In this document: positions 45,452 through 55,751 of the stretch, piece by piece
Layout: the number at the start of each line of letters is the position of its first letter
How positions within the stretch are numbered: the first letter of the stretch is position 1
Assembly: GCA_035771175.1 (NCBI GenBank)
Contig: CM069603.1
Span: 28,302,308 to 28,366,307, forward strand
Source: Paratinospora sagittata
Taxonomy: Eukaryota > Streptophyta > Magnoliopsida > Ranunculales > Menispermaceae
Direction of reading: 5' to 3'
DNA: 64,000 nucleotides
Translations under genes and position numbers: made by a program
The notes under the pieces: model-generated
Told to the model about the DNA's origin: nothing
The model's database searches: none
What the model saw: the letters and a program-made list of their open reading frames with translations, nothing else

Positions 45452-46872
45452 TGTTACTTGCAAAATCGCAAGCGTACGGTGTCAAGTTATAATATATAAC
45501 CGATGAGATATCGAGTTGCCGTCCTTTAGGATTGACACTCACACTAACTACGGTTTCACTAACCCTAACTTTATTTAAAAAATCAAATTTGAGTGATTAA
45601 GTGAAATAAATAAGCAATTAAATAACTAGAAAGTAAACTAAGTACGCAATAGGAATAGATAAAAAAATCAGAGATAGAATAGTTTAGATATTACCTTACT
45701 CTCAACTATGCCTTTATATATATATATATATATATATTTATCATTAAAGTAGTTCTTTTGTTTATAAGTCGAAAATCCTGCCGTTTCTAATTCCCTCTTT
45801 TGGAGCACCAAGTAGAGCATGTTATTATCATCTTGGCTTTACTCTTTCGATGAAAACCTAAGATGATAATAACTCATTAAGTTCCGTGATTTTCTTTTAA
45901 CGACTTCAAAGGTTCTCGATCTCCTTTTGAGTCTCACGATAGCCTATGTTATATTTTCCTTGTTCCAACCCAAGGTACCCTCTTTCGGAGCATCTACCTC
46001 AAGTCTATGATCATCTAATCTGTGGCCAATGGATTAAAAATGTTAAACTCATAAAAACATAAATAAACTAACAACTTCATTAACAATAATCAATCAATAA
46101 AACCTACAACATAGTTTTAAGTTCAGATCAATCTACACCTCTAGATAGAGGATTTAGTTCATAACTTGAGAGATAAAAGCATGAAATAACACGATGAACA
46201 TAAATCTAAAACCAAAAAAATAAAGTAGAAGGAAGGAAAAATGTAGGAAAAATCTTCAATGTCTTCAATCTTGTTCTTCTCCTTGCTTCCAAACCCTAAC
46301 CGTCTTCCTTTGAGTCTTTTCTTTATTCCAATATATTCCTCTCAAAAAACCCTAAATTTTGATATATAATATGCCCCAAAGTCGTGTGGAATTGGAATTG
46401 GAAAGTGGAGAACAAATCATATAAAACTTGCTAAAATTCCGAAATAGAAAGCCATGTAGCGCTGCGACGCTCAGTCCGTTAAAATCTACCCTTGCATTTT
46501 ACCACTCCAGCGTCGCGGTGCTCAGAACGTCGGCTTTTGCTTATTTTTCTTGGACTTAGCTAATTTTCACCTCTTTTTAGACTTGGGTTCTTCAAGCTTC
46601 TCTTTTGCATCTTCTTGTACATGTTTTCATCATCCCAAACTATGACTAACACATCTAAATACCTACAAAACAAAACAAATCAAATTAATTACACACTCAA
46701 ATATAAATTGAATCAAATCATATACTAATAAACCAAATTAATGCATAAAAATCCAAATAATCCTAGACTAACATATGTATCAAAACTAACATAAACGCAT
46801 AAAACAAATGCATAAAATGTCCTAAAACACAACTAAACATACTCTAAAACCTATCTAAATATGCAACTATCA
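45452..46872 (-). repeat. 5' LTR of the non-autonomous element (Athila-related family B)
   Basis: 1421 bp. On the minus strand it starts TGATAGTTGCATATTTAG and ends TTGCAAGTAACA. GC-rich motifs GTAGCGCTGCGACGCTCAG and CCAGCGTCGCGGTGCTCAG at 46456-46530 form an inverted pattern. A short TA run is at 45716-45736. Confidence 0.88.
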
Positions 46873-46948
46873 ATATCCAGATCAAGGATTTTATGCTGCG
46901 TCGACACAACCTTTTGCAGAAGAGGATAGCGAGGAGGAGGAGGAGTGA
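46873..46948 (+). pseudogene. C-terminus of the Athila second ORF
   Basis: YPDQGFYAASTQPFAEE followed by an acidic Glu run and a TGA at 46946-46948. It is the separated tail of the ORF that begins at 41515. Confidence 0.65.
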
Positions 46949-47251
46949 CTTGGGGAGTTTTCTCAACCCTTCTTTTATTTTTATGTCCTTTTTTTATAAT
47001 TTTTCATCATTGAGGACAATGTTCATTTCAAGTTTGGGGGGGGGTTGTTGATGTTTTTCCTTTTTGCTTTGTTAGGAGTAATTTGTTTTGTTTTGTTTTA
47101 ATATGGTTGTTCGTCCAGTTGAGTCAGTTTACTTTGTCTTAAAATTCTTTTTTCTTGTTTTATGTCTTTTGTTTATGTTTGTATTGGTTTAGTTTGATTG
47201 AAAAAGCCCAATGATAGGACTATGATTGAATTAAAGTTTTTTTTAGGAAAA
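46949..47251 (+). other. Athila spacer with conserved G-run motif
   Basis: No gene. 47010-47044 reads CATTGAGGACAATG, TCATTTCAAGTTT and nine G. The same block, on the minus strand, occurs at 43878-43912. It could be an extra internal polypurine tract or simply a conserved spacer motif. 47252-47256 is the TGATG target duplication of the next solo LTR. Confidence 0.55.
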
Positions 47252-47256
47252 TGATG

Positions 47257-47376
47257 TGTCACGACCCACGGTACGTGACGTCATGACCGGCATGGAACCT
47301 CGTGTATATCGAGATGTGTCACGACCCACAATACGTGACGTCATGACCGGCATGGAACCTCGTGTATATCCTCCCT
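47257..47376. repeat. 60-bp tandem duplication at the LTR end
   Basis: TGTCACGACCCAC appears at 47257 and 47317. The units are almost identical up to CTCGTGTATATC; then they differ (GAGATG against CTCCCT). Confidence 0.92.
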
Positions 47377-47724
47377 CGATATATACGACATCCTGATAAG
47401 CTTTCTAATACACATCATAATCTCAAATACACAACAATAAACACATATGGACATAATTAAATAATATTACATTCCCAAAATGTAAGCCATAAATCATTTT
47501 TTTTCCATGTCAACAGTGATCAAAAGTACAAAATAATACTTAACAATTATTACAACCCATCTAAGTGTTAAGTATACGTATTAGATGCTACATAGTATAA
47601 TTTATCAAAATAAATGCGAAAAAGTACTAACACCTACATCAACCAGAGTTCGGGAAATGTTCCGTAGCTAAGCCCTTCCCTTTCCCTTCCTATCCGATCC
47701 TGAAAAGATAATAGTGAGGGGTGA

Positions 47725-49843
47725 TGTAACACCCCGTAGTTTTAATTATACACCTATGTTGATGGATACGTATACGTACGCGTATACGTACGTAAGAGTT
47801 AAACATATATGTGTATAAACATACTTAAATTAAGTAGATTGTATTATTAAATGTCATACTATCATTAGAATATAAGATGATATTATTATAAGATGAATCA
47901 ATGACCTTGAAATTAATATCAGTATAAGATGAGATATACATGACCTTGATATTAGTATAAGATGATATTATAACATATTCTAAATTTCTCATTCTCTCAT
48001 CTCATTCTCTCAAACGTAAAAAAAGAAAAAAAAAAAAAGAGAAGAAGAAACAGCGAAAGGAAATAACGAGAAGAAGGAAGAGTAAAATGAGGGTAAACGC
48101 GAGATTTTTACCGAATCGGGACCCACGGTAACTGTTTTTCAATCTATTTCTTCGTGAAATTGATATCTAAGCTAGATGTAACCTTTCTTTTGGAGTAAAT
48201 TTTGTTGTGGGAGTTGTTTTACGGCGTTTCAAAATTGGGGTTTTTACCCAACTTGGATGAAAATTTGTTCGAAAGGTGGAAAAACACTCCATAGACTGTA
48301 GGAGCCCCGAATATGTGGTTAGATTTCATTTATTTGTTCATTTGGAACTTTTATGACTGTTGGAAGTTTGTTAGAAGTTAGAGTTTATATTGAAGACCGT
48401 TTGAATCATTTAAAACCCGATGAAACTCCAGTTGAAGGCTATAGAATGGTAGAATGAACTGTTGTGAGTCCATCAATGCTAATTTCATGATTTTTGGAGA
48501 CCGTTTGACAATTTTAGTAAAAATTCTCATGTTTCTAATGAATAGTGAATATTGACGTGAACAGTACCATAATATATCTAGTGAATAAAATGAAATTGGA
48601 CTCTAGTGAAACTCCGGTTTGAGATCATAGAATCGTAGAGAACTGAATTTCGGACGTTTCGATGTTAAGAGCATAATTTTTGGATATGCTTTGATATTTT
48701 TAGTAGCTAAAGATATGATTTTTGTGAGTAAAATTGACTTTGAATGCTTTCGCGAACGTGTCAAACCTCAATAAAATACATGTTGAAGTAGTAGAATGAT
48801 AGAATGACTGATTTAACACATGTCGATGTGAACAGAATAATTTTAGGAATGTCCTAGATTTTTAATAAAATTGACATATGTTTTCATATGCTTATGTGAG
48901 TACGTTGGTGTTGAAATCTAGTTTAAATGTGACATTTTCATGGTGAAATAACCCCATCTTAGCTGTTGAACCAGCTAGGAAATTTGAGTGTTAGTAATAG
49001 TGTTTTGGTGAGTTTAAATGGTGATTCTCATGATGATCTATGGTTTGAATTACTAAATTTCAGTGTTTGAATTGAGAGATTAAGTGCATGGATAAATGCT
49101 CTTGAGGAAGCAATTATGATGGACATTATTGTTGCTGGATTTTAGAGGGTATATTGGCTTAGAAACCTCGTGTACCCACTGTGAGTATAATTTTCTTGAT
49201 TTGGTTCTTGTATGGTATTGTACACATATAAAATGTTTGATGGTATGCATGTTATATATTTATATGTAATGCATTGAGTTTTTAGTGATCATGAAAACCA
49301 ATTTTAGTAATTGGAGCTTATAATAATGTCATTTCGTTAGGAATTAGACCCGGATGAGGTTTTGCGAAACCTCATTGTCAGTAGGCCTGTCCTAATAAGG
49401 GTTGCGATAATTGAAATGACTGTGAATTAGGTAATGAGAGGCTGTGGCTACCTTGTAACAGTCATACAAGGGTTAGACCTGCTCTCTTGCCTTGAAGGAG
49501 GGAAATGGTAAATTTTTTATGAATGAGCATAAACTATTTATTGTGTGCATGTATATTATTTTGATGAATGTTGCATATGTGTTTTTGAAATATTTTAATT
49601 TAAACGATTTGATATGCCATGTTTCTTAAAATGCATGCGATTGTCATGTGAAGAACTATATTCACTGAGCTGTGGTTTGCTCACCCCATTTCCCTCACTA
49701 TTTCAGGTACAGAAGCAAAAGGAAAAGGAAAACTTTGAGAGTGATCAGCACGTGACTAGGACATAATGATCAGCACGGATATGTACAGTGTATAGTATAC
49801 TGTGCCGGTCATGATGTCAGCCTATGTCAGGGGCGTCGTGACA
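47725..49843 (+). mobile_element. Solo LTR, Gypsy type, nested at third level
   Basis: 2119 bp, TGTAACACCCCGTAG to GGGGCGTCGTGACA. Perfect target duplication GGTGA (47720-47724 and 49844-49848). Sister of 22361-24990. It sits in a solo LTR that sits in the Athila element. No coding sequence. Confidence 0.94.
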
Positions 49844-52040
49844 GGTGAGCTACATCAAACTCAGTGAATGTTTTCTACAAATGGCTACATACATGTGCAT
49901 TTATGTAAAACATTGCAAGATTCATTAAAACAGTTTAAACAATTGGAATGTAAACAAGGTTACATACATGTTCAATATAAGACCTCATGTCATATCAAGA
50001 CAATGCATATCACTTATGACATGTTCATGCACCTAAACACCTCATAGGTAAGAATCGATTCAAGAACATGAGTGTGCGAGACCCATGCCCGAATGACCTC
50101 TTACCCGTATTCTAATAGGAATTCCAAGGGCACGTCACCTATTTACTATTTATTCCAAACCCTATTTCAGGTTTAGACGAACTACGGCTGCGCCTACCCT
50201 TGAAACCCTCTGCAAGGTCCACAACCGGGGATCCTACTAGACTTATGGAATTTTTCGAAGGAAACCCCAACTAGGAGACTCAACCCAAATTGTTTTCCCA
50301 ACTGACTATGATCAAATAATTTTCATGAGATATCAAATCATGCATACCATAATAATTAAGCATTTAAAACATTTCTATAATAGAATGCCATGCATAGAAG
50401 ACACAAGTAAATAAACACTCACAATTGATTGGCTAAGTCTAGCCAATCTAATTTCCAATCCAAGAAAGTACTAGAAGATCCACGAATCACCTTGAGTACT
50501 TCAATTACCAATTTGCCTACGTGGCTTACTCAAACCAACCAAGGCCCTACATATAACACATGGTCCATACAATACTAAAGATCAGCCAAAGTATGCTAAT
50601 AACCATGTTCAAACCTAATTCTTTAGTCAATTGGAGATTCTAGCATGGTCATAGTCATGAGTCAACCCATATTGCTTAATTCAACCATATAATCATCAAA
50701 TTAGACTACACCTAAGCCAAATTGAATGCCATAGGATGATTCCCATGATCCCAAACACTATAATACAAAGCATTCAATCATATTAAGGGTTAATTATGCT
50801 ATTCCTCAAGTCAATTACATCAATTGACTAAGTTCAAGTCAAAATCCCCAATTAGTCAATACATAACCTAAGGCCAAATTGAACTAAGTCATACCAAATT
50901 AACATAAGTTCAAACATTCTAAACCCATGAATCTACTCAAATGAGGTCCAATTAGATGATTCCCAAGTCAATTTGGTCAATTGACTTGGTTTAGGTCAAA
51001 AGCCCTAATTTGGGCAAAATCCCCAATTTACATGGAAATTCCCAAATTGCATGGGAATGTCAATTTACATGGCCTAAGCCAAAATTACCCTACAATTAGG
51101 TTCCCTCTATTCAAGATCAGTAATTTAGAGTGTCATACATCCATAATTGCTCATCAATTTCATACAAATCACAAGAAATTTGAATAGAAAACCTTAGGTC
51201 AAAACACTAGTTTTAGGTCAAGTCTATGAAATTTCTACAATTTCTTGCTAGAAATTGGGGGTTTCACCTCTAAAATACTCACCATACACTCTAGGTCAAC
51301 ATATATTAATTTCAAGACCTAATTCCAACTTTGATTTTTCATCACCTTTTCAAAAACGGGATTCAATAGAACCCTAGGTCAAAAAAATCAGTTGCATGCT
51401 TGTAAGAGAATGATGGAAGGAAGAAAAATGAGAATGAAATGGTTACCTTGATGATCTTTGACCAAGAATCCACCCAAAAACCTCATTTTCCCTTCTTTTT
51501 CTCTTTTCCTCTTCTTTCCCCTTTCTCCAAGCTCTCTAGCACTCTTGAAGGTGGAAAAATGAGCAAATGTGAGAAAATCCCGTTTTGGTTTGTATTTATA
51601 GAAAAATTTGGGCCCACAACTCAAAATACACTTAAACAAAAGGAACAATTTTTTTTTCTGCTGCAATTACTTCCACTTAGATACTCAATTTTATACAAAT
51701 GACTCCTCAATTTAACAGCTTAACCGTTCAAAACTTTTATTAGTCCGTTACCAACATTCTGGTAAAATCCCAGCTCAATCAAACGGTGAGATTCCGAGAT
51801 CCAACCGTTTGATCAAAACTGCGCAAGAAAATCCGTTAATCCGAAAAATAGTGTTTGGAGCTTTATAACTCACAGTAGACAACTCCGATCAAAATCTTCA
51901 CCGTTCATAATGAAGATCTATCAGAGAAGAATAAGCTGAAAAAAGTTTAGCTCAATCGGACCACGGATCTGGGAGATGAGCTATTGATGTAATCAGAGAC
52001 GAGCTATTGATGTAATCACTCCTAAGGTACGAACGTTACA

Positions 52041-53209
52041 TGATGAAAGCAGTTTTTTATGTCTATGTGCTTGACTTGATCATTAGCTACGCTTTACTTG
52101 AGATTTTTCACAAATATTGAGCGCAGAGTCATGAAATCCTAGCCACTTGTGAGCTTAATGTAGATTTATGCAATTTAAGTTTTTTCAATGAGATCTTAGT
52201 GAATTCTAGAACTTGTTTGAATACCACTCGAGGCGAAATCTTAGGTGTCATACCATTAAGAAGATGATTTAGGCCATTGTTGGATCGTTTGAGCTATTAA
52301 GCCTGCCTATTATTAGTAATACCCTTGGTCACCCAGTTTTTGAGCTTATTAACCTTTTCTTAGTTTGTCACCTGTGAAGTTAACCAAAGCCTTATTTAAA
52401 TTAAAAAATCACGTGTTTCACCCTTACAGTCTTTAAACACTTTGTTTATGGCGCTTATGGTGAAGAGTATATTTCTTTGAAGGATGAATTATGGGAATGA
52501 AAGGTGATAAAAAAAAATGATGAATGTTTGCTTCATTTATAAGAAAGAAAAAATAGTGCAAAAGGAAGAATGCTACACCTTGTATAAAAAGAAATAAGTT
52601 TGGGGGTGTAGTAGTTTCTTAGAGAAAAAAAAAAGTTGAAAAGAGTAAAGAATGAAGGCAAACAATGGCAAAATGGGAGAATTGACAAAATTACAAAATA
52701 TGATGTTGGGTATATGTGCTATGTTGGGTATGGTTAATGTGATGTGTTGAAGATGATTAAGGGTGTTTTGAGCCTAATTATCACTTGTGTTTATCTTACC
52801 TTTTGCCCTAACCTCACAATACAAGCTTGAAAAGTCCTATTGATTTTTAGTGGTATGTTGGTCTACATTAGTGGAGAGTGGTGCGAAGAATGAGCCTATG
52901 AAGTTCTAACTATATCTACATCTATAGAAATATCTTGTTATTGCATGAATCAATTCAAAATTCAAGTGGTTAGGTGTAAGTGATTATACACACACACATG
53001 AAAAATCAAAGGAAGGGTATGGTGAAGGTTGGGTTGAAATTCTGGACTTTCACAGTTTTTAAAGTTTTCTTAGTAGCTATATTTTATTCGATCTTTGAGG
53101 CCGAGAGTTGAAACAAATTAAACCGATGCTTGCATTTGTTTTGTGTTTTGATGGGGATTATTCACTGTTTTTTCTTTTCTTTTCTTTGCTTGGGACTAGC
53201 AAAGTATCA
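52041..53209 (+). other. Athila 3' spacer
   Basis: No gene. AT-rich non-coding DNA between the second ORF and the polypurine tract. It contains blocks also found (inverted) in 42551-44219, for example GAGGCGAAATCTTAGG near 52230 and GTGGAGAGTGGTGCGAAG near 52873. Confidence 0.6.
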
Positions 53210-53223
53210 ACTTTGGGAGTGTT
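53210..53223 (+). other. Polypurine tract of the Athila element
   Basis: ACTTTGGGAGTGTT directly before the 3' LTR, the usual Athila form. Confidence 0.75.
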
Positions 53224-54492
53224 TGATAAGTTGATTTTATGTAGGTGATTAGATGGTTTTTAGTATGACATGTTAGTAGATTATGATGCTTTTAAAGTTT
53301 ATATACTTAGTTTTTTTGTTATTTTGTAGGTACCAAAGTAGAAGAGAAGTGGTGGAGCAAAAAGAGAAGAAAATGTAAAAAAACATGCAAGAAACCCGTG
53401 AATGGGAGCCACGGTGTCGGGTGACGAAAGAGAAGAAGAAGAGGCCATGACTGCCCACCGCGGCGGCGCCCATGCTCAACACCGCGACACTGGGGAAATC
53501 CGAGAGAAAGAAGAATTTTTTATTAGTTGCATTTTTCTTAGGTATTTTTGTTTTCCTTTTTATTTTAGACATTATAAATATAAACTAGGGAGTTTAGAAG
53601 GGGATTATTCATGACAAGAAGAGGCTATTGAAGTATTGGGAAAAAAGGAAAAACATCATTGGAGAGGTGCGAGGAGCTTGATCAAGATTTGGTGAAGTCG
53701 TGCTAGTGTTTTTATTTTCTTTCTTTATTCCTTGTAGTCAATTTCTCTTTCTTTCATGATGTTGAACCTACTTGATTTTGAGTTTATAGAAATAGTTATG
53801 GAGTAATTTTCTTTTCTAGGGTTTCAATTGGAACTTGTATGGATCTTATAATTCATGGATGATATTAGATTTTAATTGATTTATTTAGAGTTATTTATTT
53901 TAATCCATTCTTATTGCTTCTAATTAGATGATTTGATGAATCTTTATGATTTTGATGAAGGGATTTTAGATTTAGAATTGATTAAAATAACACATGATAA
54001 AAAAAGGGCGAAAGCTATTGAGTTCATGTGAGATAGACATATACTCATATGACATGTGTAATCATTGAAGAGCATAATATTAATGAACCTTGTTTCAATT
54101 TAAATTTCATAGAAATATAGAGATTTAATTAATCAAGGTATTTTTACTCGATCATCGAAAGAGACTTGTAGATAAACTAGGCTCTTGATTAACAACTCGA
54201 AATTAGTTAATTGATTGAAAAATAAGTAGATGAACCCAAGTGAAATATAAGGGAAGATTGTAATCCTAGGTTTAAGTAATTCATTGATTAAGTGGTTTAA
54301 TTTTAATTATTTTAGTTTTGAATCTGAGTTTAAAGTTCATATTTACTATTTTTATTATTTGTTTAGATAAAATGAAATTGAATTAATATTAATAATTAAT
54401 GAAAATTAGGACAAATATCTGTGGGAACGATATTTTTAATCATCATTATATTACTTGTTTATGATATTGTGCACTTGCAATTTTACACAACA
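53224..54492 (+). repeat. 3' LTR of the Athila element
   Basis: 1269 bp, TGATAAGTTGATTTTATG to TTTTACACAACA. It keeps the empty site of the solo LTR inserted in the 5' LTR. GC-rich block at 53450-53491. TATAAATA-like box near 53572. Confidence 0.93.
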
Positions 54493-54497
54493 TAGGC

Positions 54498-54529
54498 CAA
54501 CGTCTCTTAAATGTTGGAGATGTTGTAGA
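54498..54529. other. Host DNA between Athila and chromovirus-like elements
   Basis: 32 bases; 54525-54529 (GTAGA) is the left target duplication of the next element. Confidence 0.6.
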
Positions 54530-54600
54530 TGTAATACCCTCAAATTAAACCAACTTAAACCCTAGGATCTTGTTTAATAATCATTTACTAAAAGTTCAAA

Positions 54601-54890
54601 GGACATAAAAGTCAATATCTCAAAAGAAAAAAAAATCGGAAAAAGGACATAAACGTCAATATCTCGAGAGATCGAAGCATTTCAGAAAAAAGATATTGAT
54701 AAGAAAAAAAACATTTTAGGACATAAACGTCAATATCTCAATAGATCTAGGCATTCCAGAAAAAAGATATCGATAAGACTAAGGATATTTTAGGATATAA
54801 ACGTCAATATCTCAAAAGATTCAGGTACTTCAGAAAAAGGACGTCAATAAGATTAAGAATATTTTAGAGCATAAAAGTCATTTCTAAAAA
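54601..54890 (+). repeat. 73-74 bp tandem repeats in the U3 of the LTR
   Basis: Unit starts at 54601, 54645, 54719, 54792 and 54866 share (G)GACATAAACGTCAATATCTC. The 3' LTR has the same array with starts near 58987, 59031, 59087, 59161 and 59235. Confidence 0.85.
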
Positions 54891-54940
54891 ATGCCAAGGA
54901 CAAAATGGAGAAATGTACAATTTTTACTCCCTATAAATAG

Positions 54941-54950
54941 GGGTAGTAAG
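54941..54950 (+). promoter_or_regulatory. TATA box of the chromovirus-like LTR
   Basis: CTATAAATAG about 75 bp after the last U3 repeat starts; conserved as TTATAAATAG at 59299-59308. Confidence 0.6.
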
Positions 54951-55737
54951 GTTAAAAGAAAAATTATCTTTTCAAAACTTTATTTTTTTTTTTACTGTTT
55001 CTCTTTCTCTAAAAAGTAAATTACGAAGATATTTTGTCGAGGAAGCGATAAGACCTAGGACGGAGAGCCTTTGCGAATGTAAGGACAAATTTCAGGAACT
55101 TCGAGGTGGGAAGGAACCTGTGGTTTGCATTTCTTATGCTTTTTATTGGGTTTATGATATTCTTGCATTATTTCGGTTCCTTGCACAGGGTTATTTTATC
55201 ACTAGTGATGTTTACGGTATGCTAGCCCTTGCTGGATTGAAGTTTCTCGAAGTTCTGTTACTTATGTTAGCGGTACTCTCTTGTTGCTTGTATGCTTACT
55301 TTGCCTGATTTCTTAGTTTAGCCTTAATATTGCTTGAATATATTTACTTTAATAACTAGTATAAGAAGTGGTAAACCTGTTAGGGGACTCACTGAGCTTC
55401 TGCTCATCTTTTCATTTCTATCTCCAGAAAATTAGTATGGATATATATTGGTGGTGCTAGCAGAATGGTGGTGGTGGTGATGAATCGAGTTCTAGAGGTT
55501 ATTATGGAAGAATTGAAGTTGGTGTAACTAAAAAACTTATCATGTTATTATATAAAATATTTAATTATCGGTGTAATAAAATATAAGGACTTTATTTAGA
55601 AATTTTGGTTATGTTCCGGTGTAGTGAGAAAAAGTTGTAACCCCTGAATTCTCTTAGCCATATTATTGCATTAATTTGTGATTCTTATATGTAGAAGAAG
55701 AAAGTTGGAAAAATGAGAATTTGGAATTTACAATTTA

Positions 55738-55751
55738 TGGTATAAGAGTGG
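55738..55751 (+). other. Primer-binding-like site (tRNA-iMet type)
   Basis: TGGTATAAGAGTGG lies 5 bases after the 5' LTR; the iMet-type site is TGGTATCAGAGC. Confidence 0.65.

Larger units (their letters stand above)
42551..46872 (-). mobile_element. Truncated Athila-like non-autonomous element
   Basis: Minus orientation: a family B LTR at the right (45452-46872), a tRNA-Asp-type primer-binding site next to it, a gag-like ORF region (44220-45330), then about 1.7 kb of non-coding spacer running to 42551. The spacer resembles the Athila spacer at 52041-53223. There is no protease, RT or integrase, and no second LTR on the left. The element lost its 3' end, and no matching target duplication remains (ATATC at 46873-46877 has no partner near 42551). 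It splits the Athila second ORF. Confidence 0.75.
47257..52040 (-). mobile_element. Solo LTR, Gypsy type, minus orientation, containing another solo LTR
   Basis: Minus strand TGTAACGTTCG to GGTCGTGACA, with perfect target duplication TGATG (47252-47256 and 52041-52045). The net length without 47725-49843 and its duplicate site is about 2660 bp. Its 3' end (left) carries a 60-bp tandem duplication (47257-47316 and 47317-47376). No coding sequence; short open frames near 51388-51702 match nothing. Confidence 0.92.
29416..54492 (+). mobile_element. Ty3/Gypsy Athila-lineage LTR retrotransposon, heavily nested
   Basis: Both LTRs start TGATAAGTTGATTTTATG and end TTTTACACAACA; target duplication TAGGC is perfect (29411-29415 and 54493-54497). 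A tRNA-Asp-type primer-binding site follows the 5' LTR. Then come gag, protease, RT, RNase H, integrase, a further ORF of the kind found in Athila elements, a long spacer and a polypurine tract before the 3' LTR. Solo LTRs at 30695, 34272, 38111 and 47257 (with 47725 inside it) and a truncated element at 42551-46872 make up more than half of its length. gag to RT lie in one frame apart from stops, so the original was a gag-pol fusion. Many stops and two altered catalytic motifs show it is dead. Confidence 0.94.
54530..55732 (+). repeat. 5' LTR of the chromovirus-like element
   Basis: 1203 bp. U3 has about five GGACATAAACGTCAATATCTC units (54601, 54645, 54719, 54792, 54866), mostly 73-74 bp apart. 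TATA box CTATAAATAG at 54941-54950. Matches 58916-60127 over its length. Confidence 0.92.

Noticed and set aside
53273..53614. Open frames on both strands at the start of the Athila 3' LTR
   Set aside because: LTR sequence; the same shadows occur in the 5' LTR (29465-29772).
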